Positions 43,627 to 56,447 of a stretch of DNA of 64,000 nucleotides are shown here, piece after piece (the first letter of the stretch is position 1; each line of letters begins with the position of its first letter). The stretch comes from Spongilla lacustris (taxonomy: Eukaryota; Porifera; Demospongiae; Spongillida; Spongillidae): contig OX442415.1 of the NCBI GenBank assembly GCA_949361645.1, forward strand, positions 23,727,790-23,791,789, written 5' to 3'. Position numbers and translations under genes: made by a program. A model generated the notes under the pieces. That model saw only the letters and a program-made list of their open reading frames with translations. It was not told the DNA's origin and did no database searches.

Positions 43627-45868
43627 TGCATGGGCAGCCATAATATAAATTTTACAGGGCTCAGATATGCTCTACCATATTATGCTAAAACCGTTGGATT
43701 CCTGAGATAAATAAAGTAGTAAATACAAGCATAATTAAATACATGTATACCATTCCTGATTGAATTAGATTTATTATATCGATATACCTCTTCACCCTAT
43801 GATTTCTAGAACCACTCTATTTATTACCCTGTATATGTATGTTATAGTGACTAATTTATCATATATTGCCTACAATAAAATGATTAAATGTTTAAATAAT
43901 TAATAAATTGCCAAGCAGAATTAAAATAATATACAATGGTTGAGCTATTAATTTAGCTTGCCCCCTGACACTAAATCAAATAGTGATGAAAATTGCAAGA
44001 CATATCATTAATAATTATTTCAACTGTGATTAAAAATAAAATCTGCAGTTTGATGTGCAAATGACAAAATTGTTAATTATATAAAATGTGTACAATTTTA
44101 ATTTATTATTACAATGTTGGATCAGTCAAAGTGTACAGTGTTGTTGGAAGTTTGATATTTTTGTACATGTTAAAATTGCAACACAAATGTTCGGTATGAA
44201 TGGTTATTTTCAAAATATTTTCACAGGATGTGTACTGATTACAGATTTAATCTTTGGCTCTCTTTAACAAAACAAACACTGACCTGTTGTTAATTTGTAC
44301 CTTTAACCATGAACTCATGAGGATTTTTTTAACTTTGGAGTTGTGATTGTTTTGTGATACTAGAAAAATATGTTGGTGAATTATCTATCTTTGTGTTTAA
44401 CATTTGTAAGGATTATTGCACACTTAGCAATAATGGTGAGTATCGTCAGTTGCTGATGTGTCAGTATTGTGATTTGCTCATAGAGTACTATTAAAAAAAA
44501 CCCTCACAATTGGAAACATGGAAGTGGCATAAGGATAAATGATATTCATCGGTGAATCAGGATGATTACTTACTTTGTACCCACAATTTATCTATACATG
44601 TAGCTGCAATGATTTGATTCGCGAAGTGAAGCACAATGATGCATATTTCTGACATGGCTACAGTAAACTGAACAGGTAGACATGATTATGCCCAAGGTAT
44701 ATTTAACAGAAAGAAGCCCTTCATAGCCTGTAGTTATATGCTCCAAGAATAAGTGGTCTGATGAAGCAAAGTTTGAACAAACGAACAAACATTTTCATCA
44801 CTCCAACTTCTATGATGTAGATGTATCTCTTTCAAATCATCTGTTCCTTTGTTGGTGAAGGCATTTTGGACACAAAGTTATACAGCTCCTATTAATTTAT
44901 TTTGACGTGTCACTGATATGTTGCCTATAGATAATTAGGCTGTTCACAACTTTGATCATCACTGATATCTCCACCATTATCATTGGCTAGCTTTTTTTGA
45001 TGTCGCATTAAAAAATTGTAAATTGGTGATGGTTGTTGTTGTCCATTTTATAGTTTCATAACAAAAATAATGTAGCAGGGTCTGACCTAAAGATATGTGT
45101 ACCACTCTGACCGCAGCACATGTAAATTCTAATGAGATCACTTATTGATATGCATTATTATTATAAATCAGAATCAGATGTCACCCTTGCCTGATAGCTA
45201 CAGAAAAGAAAGGGTGCTGTACATTGCGGCATGTTTCTGACAATTAAACTGTTTTCATATTCAGCATAAGATCCATATCATTAACTTTATCTTTGGTTGT
45301 TAGGAAGTTATTTGATTTTCACTGTATATGCCATTAGAAATAATTTTTTAGACAGTTTAAGGTTAATATATCTATTTACTTTTTAAAATAATTGATTCCT
45401 TCAATGAACATTTAGCAATGAATAGGCTTTCAAGTGAAATAAAAATGAAATACTCCATTTTGAGAGTGGACAATTATGGTCCTTGATCTAAATGGCGCTC
45501 TAAAATAGATGAATAGGTAATAATTGTACATGGAAAAGCGATCCAGGCAAAGTGTCGTATGTGCAAAATATACTACTAACAATATACTAGGAGGCTGCTA
45601 AAAACCAGAAAACACCCATGCACATGATATAGATAGAATTCAATCATGTTACACACATTGCACAATGTGTTGAAATATGTGCATGTTTCACTACGATACA
45701 AGACATTTAGAACTGTTTCAAGTACATGTATGAGATATTTATATGTAAGGACGGCATACATGTATAACCATCATACGCATTTAAGTACGGCAGTACACAT
45801 CAATCATGTAGACTTGCATAAATTTCATTAGATTTATTGTTCTATAGCTGTAATTTATAAGCTCGAGG
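43627..45868. other. AT-rich, no gene recognised
   Basis: More than 2 kb of AT-rich sequence with only short chance frames. No repeat unit or known element seen. Confidence 0.5.
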
Positions 45869-46618
45869 TTATGTTGAGTTTCTCAGTGACACCATCCTCA
45901 CTGCAGAACATCGTAGCTTGATCACACTAATGTGAACTATTAAGGTTATTCCAGATGACATATTCCACAGGGAGTAGGATAAATAGGTGACTAAAATTAG
46001 GAGTTCAGGGCTGGATGATTTAGTTATTACTTGGTATAATGTAGATGTCAACTCTGGTATAAAGAAAATTAGAAATAGAATCGGGAAAGCAGCCAAAGGA
46101 AGTAGCTGTTTTAGAGCCTTCCAAAAACGGTTGCCATCTGTGATTGGTTGGTACCCAAGTCTTGAACATACTCTAAAGGTCATTTTGATTACCATGGCTA
46201 CCATGGCCATAGCTATTTCTAATACAAATTGCTGGACACACCCACAGAGAAATCACTTCAATTATTCCAAGTGAAGAATTTCTTTTGATCCAACACTTTC
46301 CTCCACGACCTACTCCATACGTTTTTGTCACCAAAGGAACAATAGCAATCACTGCTGGCACCGCCAGTGAGGTCAGGACATACATTATTTCGAATTTTTT
46401 CATGTTCTTGTAAAGAACTCCGAAGCAGAAGAGATGAAAAGTTACCCATAAGGTAAAAAGCAGCTTTGTCCATTCTGAATACAGCACCAACAAGCCGATA
46501 GCGTTACACACACGATTATACGCTTCAGGGTCCTTGTAGTAATTTACGAAAATAATTTCCGTTACGTTCGCTATTGCAAAGGCCAACGAAGCCAAAACTT
46601 GATAGAGAACCAATCGAT
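45869..46618 (-). pseudogene. Seven-transmembrane (GPCR-like) receptor, helices 2-7
   Basis: From 46618 downward the minus strand encodes NRLVLYQVLASLAFAIANV (helix 2), IGLLVLYSEWTKLLFTLWV (helix 3), FEIMYVLTSLAVPAVIAIVP (helix 4), a CWI extracellular motif, and after a frame break near 46200 LLPLAAFPILFLIFFIPEL (helix 6) and LLILVTYLSYSLWNMSSGI (helix 7), with a stop at 45869. The layout is that of a heptahelical receptor of the cAMP-receptor/adhesion-like type; the exact class is undecided. The first 33 residues of the open frame above 46619 belong to transposon copy C. Helix 1 lies at 48518-48606 beyond the insertion. A frameshift and a stop between helix 1 and the insertion site make it a likely pseudogene. 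Confidence 0.65.
46612..46618. repeat. Target-site duplication AATCGAT, left copy
   Basis: Directly abuts the TAGGTAGTTTAC terminus of copy C and matches 48483-48489. Confidence 0.85.
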
Positions 46619-48482
46619 TAGGTAGTTTACAAAATCGCGTATTCGGGTCCGTAAATAGTTGATCTAAAAGTACGTCAAAAATTGGACTGGAATTTGTGAA
46701 AGTTTGAAAAGTATACATAGAAGCGTAAAACTTGCTCCGCTACGTGAGCGGTTTACTCGACTTCATTGCTCGATCGAGGAAGGCATTTGGTTGTAGAATG
46801 CATTGCAATAGCCTAAATTCCAGCTACTTCACGATCCATCGATATCAGGCGCTTTCAATTTGTAGTAAAATCTTGCAAATGAGTCTTGAATTAGTCTTTT
46901 GATGCACAATCACAGGATAGAGATTTTTAGTTAGTAAAGGTCCAAGTTAATGATACAATAAAGTTACAGGAGATTTGGATGGTGCCCAAAGGGTGCTTTA
47001 ATGGCCTAGGCGTTTTGTATTGGCCTGCTTGAAAGCACCTATCATTTTATTTGAAATCGCTATTTTTACGCTTCAGAGCATAACCATGCAAGTAGACCTT
47101 TATTATAATACAATGTGTTGTGTTAACGTTGTGACAATTCTATTTATTACACACCCTATTCTTTGAAGCACATAGTTGTGAACAACGTCCACTTGAAGTC
47201 TTAATGAAATGATGCTGTTTTATTTGTAAATCTTCCATTTTGACTTCCAATTGATATAGTCCCCATAGTACATGCACATATCTATCCATCTCTTTCAGTT
47301 TTTCATGAGAGCAGACAACCAAACATTTCCTGTCCCATGTCAACTAAGCTTAGATACTGCAGTTAAGGCAGTTAAAAAAGATCACTGGTTGTATTGAGAT
47401 ATTCTTATCAGAGTTAGTGCAGATTCAAAATATCTTCTAATAATATAGAACATAAGAAAAATAAAAAGAATGTAAAATGAAAGCTGTAAATAACCAGCAT
47501 CAATTGAAAGAGGAAGTACATGCATATGATGGAAAGTAATTTGAAAAGCATAAATACTGAAAGTGATGAAAAAGTATATTGTTTCTTGTTGTGTCAGTAA
47601 AGCAGTCTATTGCTGTTTGGAGTACGGTGTACTTATTGGTAATATATTTCCAGTTATTGAAGGAGTTTCAAGAAAACTGGCATGTTTAAGCCTACCACAG
47701 TTAGTTATTGTGCATATTAACTTGGAGTGCATGCATTTTTAAAAAGTTATCTAATAGTAGAAGTAATGCATAATGGAAAAGATATTACTTTCTTGGGACC
47801 TCATGTTTGCTACACACGTACTCTATAATGGAAACCTTTGTAACGAAATCTAAAATTCCTAAAGTTATTGTCAATGATTGAAAAACAGATGAAGCAGAGT
47901 AAGAAGGGGAGACTAATATATATGGGCTACTTGCAGATTACCCTGCCGATATTAACTTCAATGGACTTGAAATCCATGAACCTCTTGCATATACAGTGAT
48001 AATTTTATCATTGCTATGAGTAATAGTAGTAGTTACATCTGTCTAGAGTTTGTTTCATATTAACCTTAATCTTCATCGCACTGCGCACATGCGTATATTA
48101 TATGACGCAAAGACCTACTTTGTTATTTTGACATATTATAGATGAAAATAATTTAATGAAGCAATATTAAGTGCAATTCTATGTATAATATTTGTTGGAC
48201 TACATGTGTTAAGGTTTTGGTTAAAATTGCGCACTTATAAATGTCTCTGTATTCAATAGAAACTCAACCGGGACAGTTTTTGTTTTGCGCATCCCATTCA
48301 TTAATTCGCGTACATTTATTACCGATCGTTTTTATTCTGATCTTTAAAATTGCGTGGTACTCGCAGGGAGATACATCATCGAGCAAGCAAGGTATCGTTG
48401 GAATGCAGAAATTTTGCTCTTTCTAATGATATACAATTTATGGCTAAAACAAAGTAATTTGAAAAAAATTGTCAACTACCTA
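46619..48482 (+). mobile_element. TAGGTA-family transposon copy C, 1.86 kb, inside the receptor gene
   Basis: Begins TAGGTAGTTTACAAAATCGC and ends GTCAACTACCTA, with 7-bp duplication AATCGAT on both sides. Homologous to copy A through GGTCCGTAAAT...GATCTAAAA.TACGTC, TTTGGATGGTGCCCAA, GCGTTTTGTATTGGCCTGC and AACTCAACCGGGACAGTTTT, but more diverged and lacking the conserved open frame. Removing the element and one duplication joins helix 1 to helix 2 of the receptor in frame. Confidence 0.82.
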
Positions 48483-48618
48483 AATCGATAGACTGCTGAT
48501 CGATGGAGCTTAATTTAGACAGTAAACCAAGAGTAGACGGCTGCTATTAAACACACAAGCACGGCGACGCTGTTGGTTGCGCATAGAATGACGATGTCTT
48601 CGTGAAAATATTATTCAT
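48483..48618 (-). pseudogene. Receptor helix 1 fragment, split from 45869-46618 by copy C
   Basis: The minus strand from about 48606 reads HEDIVILCATNSVAVLVC then LIAAVYSWFTV, a hydrophobic helix of about 23 residues. An in-frame TAA follows, then IKLHRSAVYR leading into the target duplication. An ATG (MNNIF) at 48618 is in a different frame. It is the expected first helix and first intracellular loop of the receptor. Confidence 0.6.
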
Positions 48619-48853
48619 CTTGCGTCAATTGACTTCGTTTTCCGCCTAACTAGCTGGCTGTAAGTGTCTGGTATACTTACCCACGCAGTCTCGTACCCAG
48701 ACTCAAATATGTCACCTGCATACGTGGATGTATAGTTGCGAGCACGTAAATAGGCCTCCCCGATTATTAATATTGCTTCGCATTTGATTAGCCGCTGTAG
48801 CTGCCCCTCCCACCCTCACCCACATAGAAAGCGTCGTGGTTTATCGATTACGG

Positions 48854-50982
48854 TAGGTACTTTAATAAATTTTTGAAAATGAATAAAACTAGAACTTTTA
48901 TGCATAGCCTAAAAGAGCAAATTGAATGCATCAAAAATATGCTTTTGCCACGGAAAACAGATTACTATTTCAAAAGTTATAACGTTTCAAACATTACGTC
49001 GCTGGTGACTAACAATGTACGCGATGTGAATGGACCGCGATATAAAAAACTGTGACCGCTTGACTTCTCCATGCAACTACTGTAAAAGTATTCAAGATAA
49101 TGATGCCATAATTGCACAAAATACAACATAGGTACTCTTCATAAGGTTCACAGAGTCAAATACACATTACATCTAAATTTAGGTGTCTCATTATATAATC
49201 TAGCTGCCAATACGGCAATAGCCCGTATAGCGATATCATAATGTTCTCCCCTATTTATTCACATTCATCATTCTTCCAATGTGTAATAATTACTTTAGGA
49301 ACTTGAGACTTCTTTGATTGATTTACACATATTATATGTCCATTGTATAGCACATTTTGATGATCCACATACCATAGGTATTCAATATACAGACCATTAA
49401 TAACTGATCACGCCCATAGCCATTGAGACATCAGGAGAGAGTTTGACCATCACCTTAGGCAGGCATCAGGAGAGTGCAATGTAGGCTCTTACTTGCTACA
49501 AAGGCAATCAGTTGCAGTACAATGTGGAAATTCTGCTTCTGTTATGGATTCTGTATCGTTTTATTAGTATATAGTAACTTATTGGGCATTGTTTATGCTT
49601 ACCTTCATTATTTTCTTATTACAAATAACTGACACGTTGGATAAATCGCTTCAAAAATATTAAATTAATTTTTTTTTCATTATGAGATATTAGGAAACTC
49701 ATTTGATAATTCCACTTCCTTTTCTGCCACACATTGCAACTCCTTTTCTATCTTCCTCCTTGAACTGTTCTCCTTCTTTTGAATCTTTATCTTTAAGTTG
49801 CTGATCTTGCAATATAGAAATGTTGTGTTCATGTTGTTTACTAACTAACTTTACTCTCTAAGCTTTTCAGATGCAAAATTTAACCGGGCTATTTTTTCTT
49901 GCTTGTTCTGAGAGTGTGCACACAACCACTGCATTGTTCCATACATCTTACGTTTCCATCATTTAACATTAGATGCTTTTCTATAAAGGTATTTAGCCAG
50001 GCCAAGGGTGCATTGTGTTCAGCAAACATACTTGGTGAACAATGGATGGTGATAGATGAGCTAAAGTACCTTCAAGGTAGCCATGCAACTGAGTCTACTA
50101 TACATGTATACTTCAAGTAGCTAGTGTACTACAATATCTATTATCTTTTCTTGTTCTGTTGTAGCATGCAGAATTTTGTAGTTCAAGGTTCAGGGAGAGC
50201 ACCTGCCATTTGATCCAAAGCTACTTCAATAACTGGGCATATGCTGGTTATGGGTAGATGTATTTCTCAATGTTACTGCATAGCTAGGATACACTAACAT
50301 GAAAATATTGTCTTGAAAAATACGCTGTGTGGGCACCATCATATTTTTATGATTGAGATGTTTTTAATGATATGGCGGTCCATGCTGTACAATACTGTCC
50401 ATAACTAACGCGTGCCTTGACGAATTCGGTGCGTATTAAATAGAACTATCACACAACTCTTTGACACATAAACAAAACAGATAGTCTATGCGCTGAAAAT
50501 ACAAAAAATAAGTTTAATTCCCAGGGCTCTAACACAGAAATACCAGGTTAAGCATTATTATGTCAAGCTCTAAGCAATCCAACAGTAAACACCAGTGCCG
50601 ATAAATGGACCCTTGGGCACCATCCAAAGCTCATGAAATTTTATCCTGATATAGGCTAGGACCTAATAAACATGGAAAACGCTTCCTCAAGTGAGTGCTT
50701 TAAGAATCTAGGGAATGGCTAATCGCGACCGATTACTATGGATATCAACGAGGCACACAAAATAGCGCCGTATGCTGGCTTACATTTAGATACCAAGAGT
50801 GTATCGGGCAACCCCTTTTGTTCTGTATTCTAGCAATAAAGTCCTAAATACCTTGCAAGCAACTTTACAAAGCGCGCGTCTTCTTAAGCACTCGTAGAGA
50901 AATCCTAAATACGGTCACAATTTTCGACGAAATTTAGATCACCAGTTTCCGCCTACGCAAACGCAATTTATTAAAGTACCTA
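48854..50982 (-). mobile_element. TAGGTA-family transposon copy D, 2.13 kb, opposite orientation
   Basis: Ends are an 18-bp inverted repeat TAGGTACTTTAATAAATT (exact at both ends), flanked by the 7-bp duplication ATTACGG (48847-48853, 50983-50989). Reverse-complemented, the right part aligns with the left part of copy A (GATCTAAA.TTCGTCGAAAA, TTTGGATGGTGCCCAAGGG), so it lies inverted to A-C. It is the most diverged member. An eroded, highly charged minus frame is present near 49740-49830 (LQDQQLKDKDSKEGEQF). No recognisable transposase. Confidence 0.78.
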
Positions 50983-50989
50983 ATTACGG

Positions 50990-51849
50990 CCCAGAAAACT
51001 TCCAACCGTACCAGCAGGACGTTGGCAGGGCATGGGCTCGGCCTCAAGTGAAGCCGGGGTGAGGCAGGACATGTATTGGAGACTAAGCCTGACCTTTGTG
51101 AGGGAGAAAGCTCGGGTTATATATCCTGGCAAGATCCAGGTAACCTAGCTGCTAGCTGAGCCCTTGAATCGTGTGCTGTCATTGCATTTATATATATACT
51201 GTGTTATGTGAATAACATAACCACTGCTAGCCCGACTATTAATTGTTAAATCAGGTATGGTATTAAAGTAAACGAAACGACAGTTTATAAACGCCTGGCA
51301 GACCAAATGGAACTTTTTCTCTTCCTAGTATGCACTTCTAAAAAAGTTCCAAACAAATATTCACGCATAACTAAATGCTTTCCAAAACAGGTTTTTATGT
51401 TTTTTTGTACTTAATCCTAACCGGAGAAACGGGCCTTTAAGTACCGATAAAACAATGTGTGGTGATTGATTCGGTTATATATTATAAAAACTGTGATCTC
51501 CGTATTGAAACGGTTGTTATGCGCAAATTGTGAATTTTCGCAATTTATAATATAAGTTGCGCTGCGCATTATGTGAATACACGTAGTGCGCAACAATTTG
51601 TATATTCTTACGCAAACTGTGAATCGTACAAAGAACGGTCCGTTGATAAATTGCGCACGTTGCGCAAATTGTGAAGATCTGCAACCCATAGCTAGAAGAA
51701 TAAAATAGCAATATAAATAAATTCATAGTTTGATGGTATGAAGTAGATGCCCATGCAGATATTAATTTATATCCATCACACAGTGCAATACCTGCACACT
51801 CCACATGCAGTCTGATGATCCAATCTTACTTTGAGTTTAATGAAATCCG
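50990..51849. other. Unassigned; short direct/inverted GCGCAAATTGTGAA repeats
   Basis: GCGCAAATTGTGAA occurs at about 51520 and 51662, with related GCGCAAC and ACGCAAACTGTGAATC words between. This may be a small repeat family. No coding gene recognised. Confidence 0.4.
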
Positions 51850-52127
51850 TAAGCTGCTACAGCACAACAAAGCATCGATCTTGACATCCATTGGTGTTGT
51901 GGATTCAACAACTTCTTTCACAATCTCGTTGACAAACTCCCTCCCATTGTCAGATGCAGGATGATGGGAAGGCCCAAATAAGGAAATACTCTTTTCACTA
52001 GAACAATATAGCAATATCAACTGCTGAGTTTTTCATTAAAGGCCAAAGAATATGAAACTTACACCAATGATCCATGTGATGAGCTATGTAATGATATGAA
52101 CCATCAGGCATATGCCACAGGTCAACC
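51850..52127 (-). pseudogene. Integrase-core fragment (KRAB-A/Ginger-like)
   Basis: The minus strand begins after an acceptor-like atttag with VDLWHMPDGSYHYIAHHMDH then WCKFHILWPLM. After one stop or shift it continues EKSISLFGPSHHPASDNGRE then FVNEIVKEVVES. This is the DDE integrase core with the first aspartate (VDL) and the second (SDNG), in the style of the KRAB-A-domain-2-like and Ginger integrases common in invertebrates (MDHFSKF.ILFPL; SDNGREFVN). The third acidic block is missing. Not functional as seen. Confidence 0.6.
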
Positions 52128-54289
52128 TAAATATAGGAATGAGGCATATGAATATAAGTAAAATGCTTGACATAACATAATCACTTTACCTGGCATGGTC
52201 TAAGTGGAACAGTACTATTCTGGGGTTGTTTAGGTTGACAAATTGAACATGTGACGGTTACAGAAATACTGCTCTAGGTAGGCAGTCATATACGTTTTTT
52301 GAGAGTGCAATGCTGACTGGCATATTACTTATATAACTGCTTTGATGTACAATAAAAAACAAACAATAGTTTTCAGTCTATGTATATGCACAGCCTACAT
52401 GTGCAGGTAAAAAGTATACTTTATGTACAACACATAATCTGTCCACAGAGGAATCAGGAGAAGACGGAGAAGATATGAGGGTTCCTTCATAACAATGAGG
52501 TAGGTATGTTACAACAAGCCCACAAAATGGCGCCGATTTTTGGTCAATGATGCTGTTTTAATGTTTTACGGGACGGACGAGATACCCCTTTTTTGAAAGC
52601 CTTTTTTGATCTATGCTATATAACCTTTACAAAAGTAGCACCGTTTTGTTGTAGATGACAGTTGGAAGTCTCGTTAAGAGTCTTAACTAAGTCAAAAGAG
52701 TTTTGCTCTTCGATATAAAAATAATCGGGACGGATATATGATTTACAAATGTTTCATGATTTGCCCAAAAACGGGCGCAGACCTTGGCGAATGATAGATA
52801 GACTGGAAGTATATTGTCTAGTCCACGTTTTATGTGATTTTCAAGCAAATTTAAAGCCCCGCCGACCCCTTTCTACTTCCCGCAGGAATATGATCGATAT
52901 AAATATGTTATGTATCGTGTAACGATCACGCGCATGCCTCATTCAGTCATTGCCTGATGCCATGAAATCAGAATAACATACATTTGTATGACTAAGCATA
53001 GCACAGAGCTAATTATATACTTATTCTTTCTGCAGTTTTGTGAGTTATTAGAACTTTCTGTGATCACAATTGGACTCCCATGCAACATAAAGATCCTGAC
53101 AACTTTAACTTGTTGCTGCGATGCACAATCAGTAGTTTGTACAATAGGCCTTTGTGTCTATGCATTGTTCTTTTGACTGAGAGCGCAAGCCAGCCAGAGA
53201 TTTTGTGTATATGCATCGTTCTGAGGGTGCAAGCCAACCAGAGATTGTGTTTATTAAGTGTATGTAGGCATTTTCAAATTCGTTGGATTGCAACGATTTT
53301 TGCATCATTAGAAAGCTTTTAGTTTTAGAAAATATCTGTGTGGTATGATGAAGAAGGTCAAAACAAGGTTGTATACAGTGGAAAATTTGAGAAACTAAAA
53401 ACTGAGGAGCAAAACACATGTCGTGGCGTATTGAAACGTAGGATGATGCTGAAGACTTAGAACTGACCAGATACGAACTTGGAGCTTATATGTTTTGTGT
53501 ATTGTTGTAATGAATTCCTATGTAATGCATGCATGTATACACGTATGCATTGTTAATGTTCATAACTAACAGTCGTCTGTTAGCAAACTTTAGTATTGCA
53601 TGGCATACATGTTTTGTTGACGCCTATTTCGTTTTCACATCTTGTAAACTGTTAATGGTATAGGGTTTCAAAATCCGGTCACAAGAAAGTTCCGCATGTC
53701 CATTGAAATGTATGGCGCAAATTTACGTGAAATTCGCCACTTTGAAAAGTCGTAACTCTGCATTCAAAACTACTCGTATAAAGCTTTTTAACGATGCATA
53801 TCCAACGAATTTGAGAAACTATGTAACATACCTAAATAAGGCGCGGCGCGAACGGTGGCACGGAGCGAACCCTTCCTCAGCCCCCAAGCCTCCGCCATGC
53901 TTCAAAAGTGGACTTTTAATTTCCTTGCGTGTTGTATACTGCTATTTGTTTTTGCAATTCATCAACGTAAACGCTAACCAATTTGAAGTTATGAATTAAA
54001 ATTAAGAGTAGCTAGCTATAGCTGTAGATCTAAAAATAAAAGCTGTCACACACTCAACAGTGCTAAATATAAATCTGACTTTTACGATTTATTTGCGATG
54101 GGCGTAAACCCAGACTTTACCCATTATTGCGTAAACATCAGGTTTGCTTCGTTGTAAACATAAGTAAATATGTGTAAACCTGAGCTTTACCTCATCTTTA
54201 CGTCGTGTTTACCGCTTGCGTAAACCATTTTTTATGCAGTGTAAGTAAAAATTATATCTTGAAATCTTCTACATAATTGGCAAGGCCAA
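52128..54289. other. No gene recognised
   Basis: Short open frames only. 53790-53840 (AACGATGCATATCCAACGAA...ACATACCTAAATAA) faintly resembles the right end of the TAGGTA family, but no partner end was found. Confidence 0.4.
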
Positions 54290-54294
54290 AAGGG

Positions 54295-54430
54295 CCGGCT
54301 AGCCTGTCACGAAAAATTCCATCCGCCCGCAAAATATTATCCTAGGATAAATTTTGGCAACATTCCAGACTGCAAGAAATTATCCCACCCTGCAATTTTT
54401 TATCCCACTCCTAGAGTTGAGCCGTTTTTA
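54295..54430. repeat. TATCCTAGGATA repeat, left
   Basis: TAGCCTGTCACGAAAAATTC is followed by ATTATCCTAGGATAAATTTT and TTATCCCA words. Its inverted counterpart is at 59030-59221. Confidence 0.6.
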
Positions 54431-54719
54431 GGATGGTAATGTGGGGGAAGGGGTGAAATGGGGATGGAGGGGGGAGGGGCCGGGGGCTGGGGATGGGAGA
54501 GCAATACATGTAGCCAGGACCCCAGGTTCAGTCGGTTCCCCCCTCCCCCCGCCAGGCATCCTGGCTACACGTACGGGCCTAAAATGCGCACAAGCCGTGG
54601 CGCAAATTTTCTTTTTGATCAGCATCAGCTCTTCTTTAAAAAGTCAACACAGAGGAGCTTAGTGAAGCCATGCAAGGATGCGGCTGGAAGTGAAGAAGAT
54701 CTTGTCACTGTGTAGTTGG

Positions 54720-54790
54720 GCGCATATAGCCCGATCGACCTAGCTAGCTTCGCGTATTGGCGGAAGGTCGGGCTACACCTAACTATAGAT
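54720..54790. repeat. Short repeat with TTCGCGTATTGGCGGAAGG core
   Basis: GCTTCGCGTATTGGCGGAAG then GTCGGGCTACACCTAACTA recurs at about 11945-12010, where CGCCAATACGCGAAGGTCGG appears after an inverted TTCGCGTTTTGGCG. A hairpin-forming dispersed family. Confidence 0.55.
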
Positions 54791-55336
54791 CTTGTGGACT
54801 ACCAGGGTCGTAGCCTCCAGTTCGGTTCTACGGTATTAACCGGACCACTTACCCCGAAAAAAATTAAAATAAAATAAAAATTAGTTCACATAGTTCACAA
54901 ATGCTAAGTTTCTTTGGATAAACCTATCAACAGCGAATTAACATACGCTTCGTTAGATTACATACGACATTCCGCCGTATGTATGTAGGGATTGATCCCA
55001 CTTCATATAAACCTTCATTCACGCGCCCCCCCACCCCCCACCCCCCCCCCCCCCACACACACACACACACATACTAATTATAAATATAACCAGACCACTT
55101 ACTATAGCCCTGACTACGCGTGTATGATGAAGGCTGTAATGCATGTTCTTGTATTCATTCAGTGACCTTTTACCAGTATATTGTATTCTTCTCAGAGTCA
55201 TCTGCAAGCTCTGGCAAGTGGTAGGTTGATATTTGCATGACAAGACAAAATTCGCTAAATTCCCTAAGCCCAACGCGGGTACGCTATTTAATTGGCAGAG
55301 TATAAATATAAGACAAAGGTGTACTTCTCAAACCCT

Positions 55337-55387
<51 letters not shown>

Positions 55388-56159
55388 CAACTGTAGGTAC
55401 TTGGATAAATCGCGTAAGTGGGTCCGTAAATCGATGATCTAAAACTACATCGAAAACTGGACACGTATTTCGTAAAGTTGGAAAAGGTCTTATAGAAGAG
55501 AAGAAAGTTGTTCGATTATCTGCGAGGTTGGTCCAACTACATAGCTTGAATTAGTAAGCCGATTTGTTGTGGAAGGAAACGCCATTGCCTAATTTCGAGC
55601 TGGTTCTTGATCTTTTTTTTTTACGCATTGAATTCGTAGTATAATTTTGGGAATGAATCTTGACTCTGATTGTGAACCAACTATCACAGGATATATATTG
55701 TTATTTAAGTTAGGCATCGAATCATCTTATTACAAAGTATGAGGACGTTTTGATGATGCCCAAGGGGTGCTTTAACTACCCAGGCGTTTTGTGTTGGTCT
55801 GCATGAAAAAAAGGGCACACATGTTTATATAAATGTATCCTTATACTTGAACTAAGTAGGTTAACTTGGATTCTTTGTCTACAAAGCGTAAGCACATAAC
55901 CATTCTTTACAATAAAATGTTTTATGACTACCCTATTTATTGCACACCCCATTCTTCAATCAACTAAGTTGTAAATGAAACTAATTTGAAGACTTAACAA
56001 ATCATTTTATTTCTATTGTTGCAACATTGGAATTCGATGATGCCCAAGCACTGTTCTTTTCAAGCCAAATATTCATATTTAATTAGATGCATGCATCCAT
56101 ACGGGCATTACATGTGTGAATGATGCACATGTGCGCAACCATTGCTTTTTTTGCTATTT

Positions 56160-56447
56160 ATGAAGACAGTTATTGATCTAAGGAGGCTCATTAATGATTA
56201 TAAAATTGATGTGAGTGAGCATGGATCCCTTCTAGCTCCTGAAATAAGAAATGGCTTAGTGTTGTACATCAACTCCAACCTAAAAAATGCCAAACCTACA
56301 TGTATGGAAAAAGCCAAGATAGTGGCAAAACTAGCACCAGGACAAGATGTGAACAATAATGCATTGTGCACTTCCATTAAGCGTGTACTTCAAACTATCA
56401 ATGATATGAAGAAGCATCTTACTAGAACCTATTGTTTTTTATCTTAA
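56160..56447 (+). CDS. Conserved open frame of the TAGGTA family, about 95 residues
   Basis: Starts MKTVIDLRRLINDYKI and continues SLLAPEIRNGLVLYINSNLK and VLQTINDMKKHLTRT. Copy A has the same sequence at 41736-41995 with a short deletion that breaks the frame, so B preserves the older state. Predicted helical, no motif recognised. In A a possible last exon (YGLLADYIAGDLNLSELNT, about 42445-42507) follows; B has lost it. It could be part of a mobility protein or captured host sequence. Confidence 0.4.
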   Translation: MKTVIDLRRLINDYKIDVSEHGSLLAPEIRNGLVLYINSNLKNAKPTCMEKAKIVAKLAPGQDVNNNALCTSIKRVLQTINDMKKHLTRTYCFLS

